From assembly GCF_029227915.1 (NCBI RefSeq), contig NC_079878.1:20735501-20795500 (forward strand): a stretch of DNA of 60,000 nt, given 5' to 3'. The DNA comes from Hydractinia symbiolongicarpus (lineage: Eukaryota > Cnidaria > Hydrozoa > Anthoathecata > Hydractiniidae). Of the stretch, positions 10,401-22,558 are shown piece by piece. A model generated the notes under the pieces. The model ran no database searches, was not told the origin of the DNA, and saw nothing but the letters and a program-made list of their open reading frames with translations. Both the position numbers and the translations under genes were made by a program. The first letter of the stretch is position 1. Each line of letters opens with the position of its first letter.

Positions 10401-12922
10401 GGTGTGCTATATACTATGAAGGCTTTTAAAGCAATGGTGGAAAGCATAAACGCACTTACAGCGCAGTTTCAGAAATTTGCTCAACACAATCTTTTTTCTT
10501 ATTTGGTCCACTCCAAGTAAAAATAATTTATACTTTTATTTTAAAACGACTTAGTACTATAAGATAATATGAGAAAAAACTAAGAAATGGCGAAGGAAAA
10601 GGAAGTTGTTTGCCCAATTCATAATTCTCTATAACTTTACTTAGCGAGAATCATGCAGCAAACCATTTCACCTTTTGAGCCTAATATTTACCCCTAATCT
10701 TCTATGCATGCAGTAACAAAAGAAGATCTAAAACGGTTATTAAATCACTCTAGCCCATTATAGAGACTGTGTGTTCCACGGTTAATTAGGCTTGTTTTAT
10801 TACTTTAGTTTTATTCTGAAGAGGCTTTTTGTGTAATAAGTTTTAGGTAGGAAGAGATGCTTCAAGTTGTTTCTGTCCTCATACGATGTAAAACTGCTTA
10901 ACATTGTAAGTCTTAAAGGCTCGTCAGTGACTAAGACACAAATCCACATAGGCACAAGGGAAGGTAACCATGTTAAAACACAAGGCACGTATTTAAAGAG
11001 ACTTTTCCATCTGGATCACCTACCTATTATATTAGTATTTTATTGATAAATGAGAAAAATGATGAAAATTTACCTGATTTTACCAGTATTGTCATCATCT
11101 TCATCAATCCAAGATCGCGGTACGTTGCCAATTGAACAAACGCGATTGCTAAACCGTATGCACCTTTGCCACCACTTGTAGTATCATCGCCAGCACGGTC
11201 TTGTATTCGGTGACCTAATTTACCAAGAATGTTTGCACCGAAATTTGGAGGGATCTTGTTCGTATAAAGGCGCATTGATGTATCTGATTCAAACTCTGTT
11301 GTTGTTGATATTGCACCAAGTGCTGACTCCAACTCTTCTTTAAATCCATTTACTTCCGACTTTAACAATTCATCGTTTTCTTCGCGAAGTATATTCTTTA
11401 GCATTGTGGCTATGATCTGCTTATCCTATATAATAAGTCATAACATTCAGTTATTTGCAAACTTTTTAAGTCTTGAGACTTTCGTAACTAATATCGCAAC
11501 TCTTAAAGTCTTCCTTTCCTCATATGACTTAAAAATACGCTTTTTTTAAGCAACATGTTATGAGCAACTCGAAAGTTAAATATTCCAAAACTGGAGCAAA
11601 TTGTACGCAACAGAAATACAGAAGATTAGGCCAAAATTTGTGCAGTGTATACAAAAAAAAAGCGTCCGAGTCTCCAACCTGTTGAAGCTTGAAGCCGATT
11701 TCTAACGCATGTATTGAGATTCAACAATTTCACAGTTTCCTTTGCGGTTATTAACCAAGCAACTTACATTAGGCAATTTTTGAACATTTCTACTTGTTGA
11801 AATTAATTCCCTTTAAAGCAAGTGATTCATGATCAATTTAAAATTGCCAAACTCATTAGGCAGTCCTTTTACCTCAATTCAAGTTAAGGAAATGTGTATC
11901 TGTCTCCACGTTAAGCTTAAATTACCTTTTCCTTAGCAACAGACATTTCTCTGTTAAGAATACATGAACGTTCGAATATGCTGCATTTAAATATATCATA
12001 AAAGCAGACAATCGAGAGATTGATCGAAGCATTTGTTTCAGTAAAAAACAACGAACAAAATTAAAGAAAAGTGTAACCATCCTATGTATAAAAAACTTAT
12101 AAAATGTTCAATATTTTTCTTTCCTATTTTCCTTCATAAACTTTCAATTTTACTTTATCGTGTACCACCACCCTAGGGCTTTAGCAAAACTAAAAATATG
12201 TATACTTTTACTTCATTTAAACATTTATTCTTGTTATGAACGAGATTTTATTTTTGCTAGGTTAAATTCCACGATGAAATATTTTTGCTGTTTTTTTATT
12301 AAAACGCTCTTCAATAATATGCCATTTCGTACATTTGTAGTGATGTATTTGTGTTAATTTCTCATATTTTTCACAGTTTTCGCAAATAAATCAAACACAA
12401 ATAAACACTCTACGGTAACAGTTAATTAGTCCGTAAAATATAGTTTGTATCATATACTCTTACCTTTGCCGCAGGTTTAAAAAGGGGTATGATGCCCGAG
12501 ACTAATGACGCAACAGCTGAAAGTGCTGGTCCTACTGGAGGTGGCAGAGCAGCTGTTACTGTAGCAACAATAGCAAAAGCACCTTCAGCAATATCGTAAA
12601 GATCTCCTGAGCTAAACTTCACTAAACTTGGGGCAATTCCTTTTACGGCATCCAACGCTTTCGCGATATGGTTCGGATCATTCAATTTCTTTATGGCATT
12701 CTTTGATTCTTCTGCGTTGTCCGTTATAGTTTTTTTTGTTCTTTCGTCGTTCTTAAGGGTTTCAAGTTCGTCAAGTTGTCTTTGCAGCTCTTCAAAGATT
12801 TGATCAGTCTCTTCATCTAGTTTAGCTTTCATAGATGGTATCATATCTCTTGTATGACAACTGACATAGTTGATAAACAATAACAAAGCCGAACACAGCA
12901 TCAAGACTGTTGTAATTTTCAT
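7191..12922 (-). CDS. Jellyfish pore-forming toxin family gene (CaTX/CrTX/CfTX-like), four exons
   Basis: Coding exons on the minus strand are 12,922-12,464, 11,425-11,074, 8,670-8,202 and 7,473-7,191. All three introns have GT-AG ends, and phases 0, 1 and 2 join without a break, giving 520 codons plus a TAA stop. The product starts with a hydrophobic signal peptide (about residues 1-22, ending in a Cys). A charged helical stretch follows, then a hydrophobic region rich in Ala, Val, Gly and Pro (about 110-150), which in this family is the proposed membrane-active N-terminal helix bundle related to insecticidal Cry toxin domain I. The C-terminal half (exons 3 and 4) has the beta-rich, Tyr-rich character of the family. 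Known box-jellyfish members are about 450 residues, so this one is somewhat longer. Expected role: a secreted, probably nematocyst-delivered haemolytic pore-former. No break or frameshift is seen. Function is inferred from family resemblance only. Confidence 0.8.
8202..8670 (-). CDS. Toxin gene exon 3
   Basis: Acceptor gttatag/gagaga and donor tatag/gtaagtt, 469 bp, phase 1 in and phase 2 out. It starts with a Gly-rich turn (about ETGKE through GGYQ) and continues as a Tyr/His/Ser-rich beta-type region. The apparent methionine at 8,629 is internal. Confidence 0.75.
9360..9490. repeat. Dispersed repeat in toxin intron 2
   Basis: The words attgacgtcgcgccgtaacg and ggctacacaaaggaaaataa recur, slightly changed, at about 45,057-45,150, and more weakly at 43,080-43,180. 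It lies in the intron between toxin exons 3 and 2. No coding capacity. Confidence 0.55.
11074..11425 (-). CDS. Toxin gene exon 2
   Basis: Acceptor tatatag/gataag and donor tcag/gtaaat, 352 bp, entering in phase 0 and leaving in phase 1. It encodes charged helices and a hydrophobic Gly/Ala stretch (AYGLAIAFVQLA). The methionine at 11,404 is internal, not a start, because the frame is open back to the acceptor. Confidence 0.75.
12464..12922 (-). CDS. Toxin gene exon 1 (signal peptide and N-terminal helices)
   Basis: 153 codons from ATG at 12,922 to a phase-0 donor (gcaaag/gtaagag). It encodes the signal peptide (MKITTVLMLCSALLLF start), an acidic heptad-like stretch (about 30-75) and the Ala/Gly/Val-rich hydrophobic region (about 110-150). 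The ATG was chosen because it begins the only signal-peptide-like N-terminus. Confidence 0.8.
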
Positions 12923-15129
12923 TGCAAATTATTGATTTGTCTAAATGAAAAAATGCAGCTTTCTTTGCAGCAACATAATTTACAATGCCTTTCGGTAAAA
13001 AGTAGAGTTTCCTAAAATTACCTACTAAAACAGGAAAAGCTCTGTCCCACAGTAGTATCTTATTTTCAGAAATTATTTAATTCCAAATTCCAAGCAGTAC
13101 TTTAGGGTATAAAGTGAAAACAAGAAAGCCAAAAACCAGACGTTTTTGTGAAGGACAATGACCACTTAATATCATTGCCTATTTAATTAAGCCTTTTTTG
13201 TCGTAGGAAGTAAATGCAAGCCATTTAGTTCATTTTTAATAAGATATAGAGTAGGCTCTGATTTGCATTGTTTGTATTCCCAATGACTAACTTTCCTGAT
13301 TCATTTTTCCCATTAAGAGGCGGTGTACACTGCGAGGCCAGTTTATTTGTTTATATTAAAAGAAAACTTAATGAAAAACAAAGATTACCCGACCAAACAG
13401 ATAAGGCATGCCTAAACTAAACTACCTGCACAGTGATAATAAGCTCCATGCAAAGTATACGTTGTTGATTATTGACTTCGCTATATCTGCCTATAAAATC
13501 TTAGAACGTTGATTAACATTGCTGCTGCTGTTGTCGCTGCATAGTAAACATTTCAAAAGTCGCTTTACCTGATCTGATAATTTTCCTAAAAATACTTTGC
13601 TATGGTTAAATACGTTTGTTTTGACATAAAATCTTCTACTTAATGAAGGCCGATGAAATGTATTACTCTTGCTGTAAAGAGATCGACATTTGATTGAACT
13701 TTACGTAGTATACTATAATGGTTCTGACACATATTTAGAATATGCATTATTTCTCAAAACTTCAAGTTTTACACAAATTTTTTGAATATAAAACCAAATT
13801 AAATCAATTTCTTTCCAGGTAGCCACAAATTTACATTTTTGTTTTTCACTAGTATGACACCATCAAATAAACTTAGCTAAATCGATCAGTTGCATGAAAA
13901 CTAACAAGATAATCGCAGCCTATTCAGTTAAAATCCTTTCTTATGATAAAAGGTTAAACGCTAATCGAAAAAAAATTACATGATAGAAGCTTGAGAAAAG
14001 GCATTTACCTATCAGGGGCAATGTGTTCTCCTTTCTCCGTCTTTCTTTTCTCTTTTCTTGTGTTTTTCTTTGACCTAAACCTTTTTATGAAACGAAATCT
14101 CTAAATAGCAGGGGGGGATAATCAAATAAATTTACTGAGAAAAGCTTTAAGTTGAGTAGTAAAAAAAGTCCCCGGTAAATACTGCGTTATTAAGACATAA
14201 ACAACCTGCTTTAGTGTTTTCAGTTATTTCAACAAAATCAAAAACATATTTCGCTTCATAATTTTACGGAAAAACAAAATGGCTAAGAAAAACATGATTT
14301 GAGGCATATCTATATGAGAAGATCTTTTTGCAAACCAGAATTTTTAAAAAAAATAAATAAGTCAAAATTTAAATGTACCGTAATAAGCAAATATATGTCC
14401 TACATTTGTATTTTAAAGCGTCACCACAACCGTGTTTCTCTTTATAACAAATGGCAATACTAAACAAACAAAGGCAAAATAAAATAAAGATACATTACTT
14501 GTCCCGTCATCAACTTATATTAAGTAAGCTTTTTGTAGGTGAAAATTCTTAAAATAAGTTTATTTAGTATATCAAGACAGGTAGATATTCTCCATCTCTC
14601 TCCATTCTTTCTCTATCTTTCTATCTCCGTCTTTCTCTCTGTCTTCCCACTTGTACATTATGGAAAAGGAGGTAAAGTAGTTCTTTTGGTAAAACGAAAT
14701 TTAAAATTCTCCATTATAAATTCATAAAAGTAGAATAAATATGTTTGGTTATTTATGGGAGAAAGCAGTGAATATGCATTTTACCCTGGCTGTTCAAAGA
14801 ATTTTTTTATAAATTGAAATTAGAATTGAATCCTCACTTTTAACTCTTGATATATATCGCATGCAGCCATTTTACAACTACTTTGGAAAAGAATGGGCGA
14901 ACTTACTCAGAGAGATCATCCACATGTCTGGAGAAGCTAATACAGTTACTTTAAACACATTTCCTACTTCAAGAAAGTTTTTAGTGGAAAGGAACAGACA
15001 AGAACAGAATAGAATAGAACAGAGCAGAAAGAAACAGAACACTGCTGATAATGTGCATAACATTTAATTGCGCACGATTTAATACAGAAAGTAAACATAC
15101 TTTACGCAATTCTCACGATATAAAATGAC
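12923..15129. other. 5' flank of the toxin gene, no gene recognised
   Basis: AT-rich spacer upstream of the toxin start codon. There is a loose TATA-like word (ggtataaag, near 13,109) about 190 bp upstream of the ATG in minus-strand terms, but no clear promoter on that strand. A pyrimidine-rich CT microsatellite occupies about 14,590-14,650, and an A/G-rich low-complexity stretch of agaac words occupies 14,985-15,050. Confidence 0.35.
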
Positions 15130-15365
15130 CTAGTTGGCTAACTAATCTTTTGCCTGTTGTCTTGAAGGCTATTTCTACATCAACAAAATGTTTTGTGCGG
15201 AAACGAACGCAAAATAAAGGATCAAGAACAAAGCTAAGCTAAATTGCAAGGCTAACTAATTTTCTGCCTGTTGTCTTAAAGGCTGTTTTCTTCTTCATCA
15301 AAAAGTTATCCTGCGGGAACGAACGAAAAGTAAAGGAATCAAACAAAACTAAGCTAAACTGAAAA
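15130..15365. repeat. Two diverged tandem copies of a ~118-bp unit
   Basis: Copy one (15,130-15,247) and copy two (15,248-15,365) both contain ggctaactaat, gcctgttgtctt, gaacgaacg and aactaagctaaa-like words in the same order, with about 20 percent differences. Non-coding. Confidence 0.7.
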
Positions 15366-15796
15366 AAATAGAAAATTTTTCACTGGTAATTTTCCCTGAA
15401 TTTTATTGGGCACGCTTCAATACAGAAAGTGAACTTACTTTGTCCGGCTCTCACGAAAAGGAAATAAGTGCATAGGTGCACTCAATTCAACATTTCCGGA
15501 ATAAACATAAAATTTCTATTCGCGTGGTGTAAACCATTTAGTGGGCAAGCAAATTTTAATCTTGTTTCGTTCCAGTTCTGGTCCGTATTTCACCCAAATT
15601 TTACATAGCTGCGAAAAAATTTTGAGCAAAACATTAGCTGTTCTAATAGCATCAGAAAAATAAGAAATTGAAAGGCAATCGCATACACTGACGCATACGC
15701 TTCGATTTGCTTTTTTTTCTGTTATTTCTTTTTACACTACCTGTTATACATAATTAGGTTGTTAACATACATATATTTGTACTTATTTTTTAGTTT

Positions 15797-16200
15797 TTGA
15801 TTTCCGCCAGCGAAGGCGGAATTTTTAAAATCGCCTGAGGAGATAGAGAGATTGGGAGATAATTAGATAGAGACAGCGCAGCTAGGCTGGACGCCCGAAA
15901 CTTATCCAGGCTAAAGATTTTTTTCTGAGAACGAGGCTAAAATGAGTTTTAAGCCAATAAGAATCCTAACAGTGCAACAGATTGTTTTATTATCCAATGA
16001 ACAATACTTTATTAAAGTTTATATGCTATAGAAAGTTAAAGCTCGTGCAGTGTAGCATAATGAAGATCGTCTTATAATGCGCCATCTTTGATGTTACGTC
16101 ATTTCTTTCTGTATAATTTTTCAAGCATGTAGACTAAAGCTATATTCAGCAGAATAATTAATTATTCATGAATTTTATTTTTATTTATTGAGTTGTATTT
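15797..16200 (+). repeat. Dispersed repeat with GATTTCCGCCA end, large copy
   Basis: Starts at gatttccgccagcgaaggc and continues through words shared with 53,879-54,255 (aaatcgcctgaggagatag, ccaataagaatcctaacagt, aattaattattcatgaattt). The opposite boundary may be tggcggaaatc near 22,405, the reverse complement of the start. That would make this the left end of a 6.6-kb composite element, of which 53,879-54,680 is a short relative. Confidence 0.6.
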
Positions 16201-16514
16201 TAACATTGCAGGTTAGTTAAGGCCAGGATTCACTTGTATAATATCATTAAATATATTCTACAATACAGTTTATATACTTATAATTTGTTAAAATATCGTT
16301 ATAATTTCATTTGATTTCATAACATCGTTGCCACAACAACGCTAGCAGATAATAGATCTATTGTCACACAAACAAAAGGCATTCGAAACCAGATCACCAA
16401 CAATATTATTAAAATCAAACTCGTTTGATTTTATTCAAATATTATAGCCATGCAGCAAATTATGAGGTTATGACGCACATGTCAGGTGTTGAAATTATAC
16501 ATATTATAGCTATA

Positions 16515-19169
16515 CTAGCCATAGTTACCACTAATGCGCCCCGAATTACTAATAACGATTTCAAACATTCAAATTTAGAACGGGATTTAAAATTAAAATG
16601 GAAAATGGTGGACGTTTGAAATCTATAAAAACTGCAGTGTTAGAACTTATTATTTTCGTTATTTTCACATTTGGCTAAGGCTCTATCTATAAAGTTAGAT
16701 CTTGATTAAATATATGTACACTTTAAACGCCTCTAGCCTTCTTGTTGTGTAATTTCACGTAATCATTGCTTTTGATTTTTGGTTAAAATTCGTTCAAAAG
16801 ACTTACGCATACATTTATGACTTATCCAAACTCCAAAAATTCTTGTGCTGTAATAACAAATTGTGTCTAAAAGATATTCTGCTGAAACATTTTCCGCCAA
16901 ATATGACGAATATGATAGAAATGCAGTACGGAATTGCATAGAGGCTTGTGAATAAGCTTATTGCCCAGGGGAAAATTTTTAAATAAGAAGCCCTGCGACT
17001 TGAAGATTTCCGTCATTAGCCTAAAAGATTCTGAAATTTGAAGTAGACTTTAAAACGGAGAACAATGGGGTATATAAACACATCATAAGTATCCTAATTC
17101 TCAATTATTATTGCGTAAAATACAACTTGATAAATAAAAAATAATTTTTTTTTACATATATATAGTATATATTCTAAAACAATAGTTAAAACTTTAACTG
17201 GATTTTTTTATAACTGATCTCGAAAATTCCAGGATGCAGGATTGCTATGTATGAACTTCACGATTCGAATATATATAATAACTTCTGAACAATTTCAATT
17301 TCAATGAATTATTACTCTGTTAAGTTACCAATAAAATCCTTAAAAATTTCTCTCGTTGAAGATTTTTCGAAACTGCTGATGGTGCATGGTTTCATAACAA
17401 ATGATCTGAAAAAGAAAGTATATTTAAAATTGAGAAAGAAGAATACAATTTTACCAGAACTGAATTAATACTAGGTTGTTTAATTATTGTCTACTTATCT
17501 GATTTAAAGTTAGAATTTATTAAAAAGATACAAATCAATGTCATGTGATACACAAAAGGTATACTATATAAATAAAAATATATATATAAATTTAGTCAAG
17601 CTGGCTTTGATATCATTGTTAAACAAGTATAATATTAAGCAGGCGATACAAGATTTTCAAACCTGTGGACAATACAGGACTTATTTTGTTGAAATCGATT
17701 TATTGAATTTTACAAATTTGATTGTTTATTATCGAGGAAATTGATTGGTCATTGTTTTCGAATTGAATTGAACAAGTTAATACAAAAAAGGGTAGACACT
17801 CAATTAATAAATTTGTCAGATTTGATAAATCAACAACATCATAATTTCAAGAAAAAACATAAAAAAGGGAAGAAAACAAAGAAACCTGTAACATACTGTG
17901 GGTAGCGTCTAGTTGTACTGCAAGGGCTAACTATGTTATGTTATTGGTTAATTTATCAGTTCAACTTGACTGTTCCGTGCAATGAACAACAATATTTTTT
18001 CATGATTCAACAAATATCTTTTTATATATATTCTTGCGGTCTGATTCGTGTCAACCAATCACGGGCAGCCATTATGAAATGGGGTACAAATGCCGTAATT
18101 AATGTTTTTGTGGTGAAATCTTCATAAATACAATACTGGATTTTTCAAGGAATTCTTTTTTTTTTAGTCAAATCTTTAATATGTTTTAGATACTGCTTAA
18201 TTTTTGCCATTTTGCGACATTTTACCGACGTTTTACTTGTAAATTCTGTTTAAGTAAGGTTGCTACTTTGAAGGTTTGACCGTGAAAAGTCCACTTTGTT
18301 CTCCATCGGATAGCAACGAAGGAGAACATTCTGACCGCAAGAATACATGATAGCAGCCTCACAAAGGTTCCTTTAGAAGTTATTTTACTCACCCAAAACG
18401 CCTATACTTTTTACGGTGTATGTGGCTTATCAGCACCCTCGTTGATAAAATTACACAGGGCAGGATAAAAGTTTTTTGTTGCTTCTGAAAAAAGGGACTC
18501 TAATGAAAGCACTATTTTGTGCAGTTCTAGCTTGATAGCTGTAGTACAAGTGAGAGCAGTTTTACGACTAGTAACTTATAAAATGCAAGAATTTAAAAAT
18601 AAGTATTTAGCTCCCTAGCTACATCATTAAAGCTATTACGACAAGCCAGACCATCGGGAAGGGAAGACCAACAAAATGCAAGCAGTTTTAGTCATGGCCA
18701 TACACGGAATGTTCTGTTCTTGATTGACTTTAAATTGTGATGCATTTATAAATTGCGGCCTTTGGATCAACGCCATAAACCGTTCTGAGTTTAATTTCAT
18801 ATAAAATATAAGTAATCCTTCTACTTACTGTTAACAAGTTTCGAAACAACTTGGACAAAGAAAAACAAACCTTTTCTTGAAGATAAATTCACGTGGGCTG
18901 CAGTGACATTTAAGCATATTAAACGAGACAATATTACAAAGCTTTAAATTAACATAACAAAAGAATCTCGATTAATATTTTTTATGGCAGTCAAATCTTC
19001 AGAGACAACAAAGAAACCGAGACAAGATAAGTTTTGCTCGATCAGTGTTATTTTTGTCTTGATGGTACCAAACACACAGGTTGTGTTATATCAAACCTAG
19101 GTTGGATGTTCGAGCCGAAGTTCCCCCGCGAAGTTGAGAGTAAGAAAAAAACTTCTCCCATACATAAAA
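16515..19169 (+). repeat. 2.66-kb tandem duplication, unit 1
   Basis: Begins at ctagccatagttaccactaa and ends at cccatacataaaa. It is repeated immediately downstream with only scattered substitutions and small indels. I find no gene in it: the short frames present in both units (for example at 17,538 and 17,933) resemble nothing known. Confidence 0.9.
16975..17120. repeat. Inverted repeat, left partner
   Basis: Contains gatttccgtcattagcctaa and ggagaacaatggggtata. The reverse complement of this segment, about 85 percent alike, lies at 22,300-22,440. A further copy of this arm is in unit 2 (about 19,630-19,775). These may be long terminal inverted repeats of a transposon whose interior has been duplicated. 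Confidence 0.65.
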
Positions 19170-21828
19170 CTAGCCATAGTTACCACTAATGCGCCCCGAA
19201 TTACTAATAACGATTTCAAACATTCAAATTTAGAACGGGATTTAAAATTAAAATGGAAAATGATGGACGTTTGAAATCTATAAAAACTGCAGTGTTAGAA
19301 CTTATTATTTTCGTTATTTTCACATTTGGCTAAGGCTCTATCTATAAAGTTAGAGCTTGATTAAATATATGTACACTTTAAACGCCTCTAGCCTTCTTAT
19401 TGTGTAATTTCACGTAATCATTGCTTTTGATTTTTGGTTAAAATTCGTTCAAAAGACTTACGCATACATTTTTGACTTATCAAATCTCCAAAAATTCTTG
19501 TGCTGTAATAACAAATTGTGTCTGAAAGCTATTCTGCTGAAACATTTTCCGCCAAACATGACGAATATGATAGAAATGCAGTACGGAATTGTATAGAGGC
19601 TTGTGAATAAGCTTATTGCCCAGGGGAAAATTTTTAAATAAGAAGCCCTGCGACTTGAAGATTTCCGTCATTAGCCTAAAAGATTCTGAAATTTGAAGTA
19701 GACTTTAAAACGGAGAACAATGGGGTATATAAACACATCATAAGTATCCTAATTCTCAATTATTATTGCGTAAAATACAACTTGATAAATAAAAAATATT
19801 TTTTTTTTTACATATATGTAGTATATATTCTAAAACAATAGTTAAAACTTTAACTGGATTTTTTTATAACTGATCTCGAAAATTCCAGGATGCAGGATTG
19901 CTATGTATGAACTTCACGATTCGAATATATATAATAACTTCTGAACAATTTCAATTTCAATGAATTATTACTCTGTTAAGTTACCAATAAAATCCTTAAA
20001 AATTTCTCTCGTTGAAGATTTTTCGAAACTGCTGATGGTGCATGGTTTCATAACAAATGATCTGAAAAAGAAAGTATATTTAAAATTGAGAAAGAAGAAT
20101 ACAATTTTACCAGAACTGAATTAATACTAGGTTGTTTAATTATTGTCTACTTATCTGATTTAAAGTTAGAATTTATTAAAAAGATACAAATCAATGTCAT
20201 GTGATACACAAAAGGTATACTATATAAATAAAAATATATATATAAATTTAGTCAAGCTGGCTTTGATATCATTGTTAAACAAGTATAATATTAAGCAGGC
20301 GATACAAGATTTTCAAACCTGTGGACAATACAGGACTTATTTTGTTGAAATCGATTTATTGAATTTTACAAATTTGATTGTTTATTATCGAGGAAATTGA
20401 TTGGTCATTGTTTTCGAATTGAATTGAACAAGTTGATACAAAAAAGGGTAGACACTCAATTAATAAATTTGTCAGATTTGATAAATCAACAACATCATTT
20501 ATAATTTCAAGAAAAAACATAAAAAGGGAAGAAAACAAAGAAACCTGTAACATACTGTGGGTAGCATCTAGTTGTACTGCAAGGGCTAACTATGTTATGT
20601 TATTGGTTAATTTATCAGTTCAACTTGACTGTTCCGTGCAATGAACAACAATATTTTTTCATGATTCAACAAATATCTTTTTATATATATTCTTGCGGTC
20701 GGATTCGTGTCAACCAATCACGGGCAGCCATTATGAAATGGGGTACAAATGCCGTAATTAATGTTTTTGTGGTGAAGTCTTCATAAATACAATACTGGAT
20801 TTTTCAAAGAATTCTTTTTTTTTTAGTCAAATCTTTAATATGTTTTAGATACTGCTTAATTTTTGCCATTTTGCGACATTTTAACGACGTTTTACTTGTA
20901 AATTCTGTTTAAGTAAGGTTGCTATTTTGAAGGTTTGACCGTGAAAAGTCCACTTTGTTCTCCATCGGATGGAACGAAGGAGAACATTCTGACCACAAGA
21001 ATACACGATAGCAGCCTCACAAAGGTTCCTTTAGAAGTTATTTTACTCACCCAAAACGCCTATACTTTTTACGGTGTATGTGGCTTATCAGCACCCTCGT
21101 TGATAAAATTACACAGGGCAGGATAAAAGTTTTTTGTTGCTTCTGAGAAAAGGGACTCTAATGAAAGTACTATTTTGTGCAGTTCTAGCTTGATAGCTGT
21201 AGTACAAGTGAGAGTAGTTTTACGACTATTAACTTATAAAATGCAAGAATTTAAAAATAAGTATTTAGCTCCCTAGCTACATCATTAAAGCTATTACGAC
21301 AAGCCAGACCATCGGGAAGGGAAGACCAACAAAATGCAAGCAGTTTTAGTCATGGCCATACACGGAATGTTCTGTTCTTGATTGACTTTAAATTGTGATG
21401 CATTTATAAATTGCGGCCTTTGGATCAACGCCATAAACCGTTCTGAGTTTAATTTCATATAAAATATAAGTAATCCTTCTACTTACTGTTAACAAGTTTC
21501 GAAACAACTTGGACAAAGAAAAACAAACCTTTTCTTGAAGATAAATTCACGTGGGCTGCAGTGACATTTAAGCATATTAAACGAGACAATATTACAAAGC
21601 TTTAAATTAACATAACAAAAGAATCTCGATTAATATTTTTTATGGCAGTCAAATCTTCAGAGACAACAAAGAAACCGAGACAAGATAAGTTTTGCTCGAT
21701 CAGTGTTATTTTTGTCTTGATGGTACCAAACACACAGGTTGTGTTATATCAAACCTAGGTTGGATGTTCGAGCCGAAGTTCCCCCGCGAAGTTGAGAGTA
21801 AGAAAAAAACTTCTCCCATACATAAAAC
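19170..21828 (+). repeat. 2.66-kb tandem duplication, unit 2
   Basis: Second unit, starting with the same ctagccatagttaccactaa. Corresponding positions are offset by 2,655-2,656 bp. High identity over non-coding DNA indicates a recent duplication. Unit 2 runs into a GC-rich hairpin repeat at 21,828. Confidence 0.9.
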
Positions 21829-21934
21829 AAACACTATATACCCGCGGTCCACTAAATGTGCGCCCCTTCGGCGGGGCGCAACAAACACTATATACCCGCG
21901 GTCCACTAAATGTGCGCCCCTTCGGCGGGGCGCA
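21828..21934. repeat. Two copies of a 54-bp GC-rich hairpin unit
   Basis: Two identical head-to-tail copies of a unit beginning acaaacactatatacccgcg and ending in the hairpin tgcgccccttcggcggggcg (8-bp stem around ttcggc). The GC content stands out sharply against the AT-rich surroundings. Confidence 0.85.
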
Positions 21935-21944
21935 ATTATAAGAA

Positions 21945-22089
21945 TCTCTATAATAATAGCCGTTGTCTGTCTGTCTCTGGTGTTACGGAAACACGAATAT
22001 CAAATGCGATAAATTCTTATCCACTTTGTTGCCACGGGTAAATTCAAAGGACGGGCGAACCCGTGGATTTTTCCACGGGCAACGACTAG
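21945..22089 (+). mobile_element. Minute Helitron-like element 1
   Basis: Starts with A/TC context (tctctataataatagccgtt) followed by gtctgtctgtctc. It ends with a hairpin (acccgtgga, ttttt-type loop, tccacgggc), a short spacer and CTAG before T. TC at the 5' end, a 3' hairpin about 10 nt before CTRR, and insertion between A and T are the marks of Helitrons. At 145 bp it is non-autonomous. Confidence 0.65.
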
Positions 22090-22203
22090 TCTATATTATA
22101 ATGCCCGTATACGTCTGTCCGTCCGTCCGTCTGTCTGTCACGCAAAATGGTAGCTTAGCTGCGACGGGCGAACCCTTGGATTTTTTCACGGGCTAACGAC
22201 TAG
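22090..22203 (+). mobile_element. Minute Helitron-like element 2, abutting element 1
   Basis: Starts tctatattataatgcccgta with the gtccgtccgtctgtctgtca run common at Helitron 5' ends, and finishes with the same type of weakened hairpin (acccttgga...ttcacgggc) and cgactagt. It begins at the base directly after the CTAG of element 1, so the two are head-to-tail with no spacer. Confidence 0.65.
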
Positions 22204-22299
22204 TTATAAGAAATTATAACTCTATTTTAAACACATTTTAAGAAATTATATTGATATTATAAGTTATATTTCAGTGATATTGTACAAGTGTATCAGGCC

Positions 22300-22440
22300 C
22301 ATTACAATAATAATTGAGAATACTCAATGATTTGATTTGTTTACCCCATAATTCTCCGTTTTCAAGATCAACTTCAAATTTTAAAATCTTTTAGGCTAAT
22401 GGCGGAAATCTTCAAGCCCCTGGGCTTCTTGCTTTTTGTT
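22300..22440. repeat. Inverted repeat, right partner
   Basis: Reverse complement of 16,975-17,120. It contains cttttaggctaatggcggaa and ccccataattctccgttttc. Its last part also resembles 54,590-54,680. See the left partner for interpretation. Confidence 0.65.
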
Positions 22441-22558
22441 AAAAAAGTAAATCACTCTTGATGAATTGTCGCTTTGTTAGCGAGTTCAAATTCTTCTAGA
22501 TTATTGTCTGCATTTCCCGGCGATCTTGATCCTAGAATTCATCTCAATGTTGATCTTA

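Noticed and set aside
17538-17744. Duplicated small frames at 17,538/20,194 and 17,933/20,592 as a gene family
   Set aside because: They are identical because the non-coding 2.66-kb unit is duplicated. They are short, AT-rich and lack any family resemblance or splice signals.
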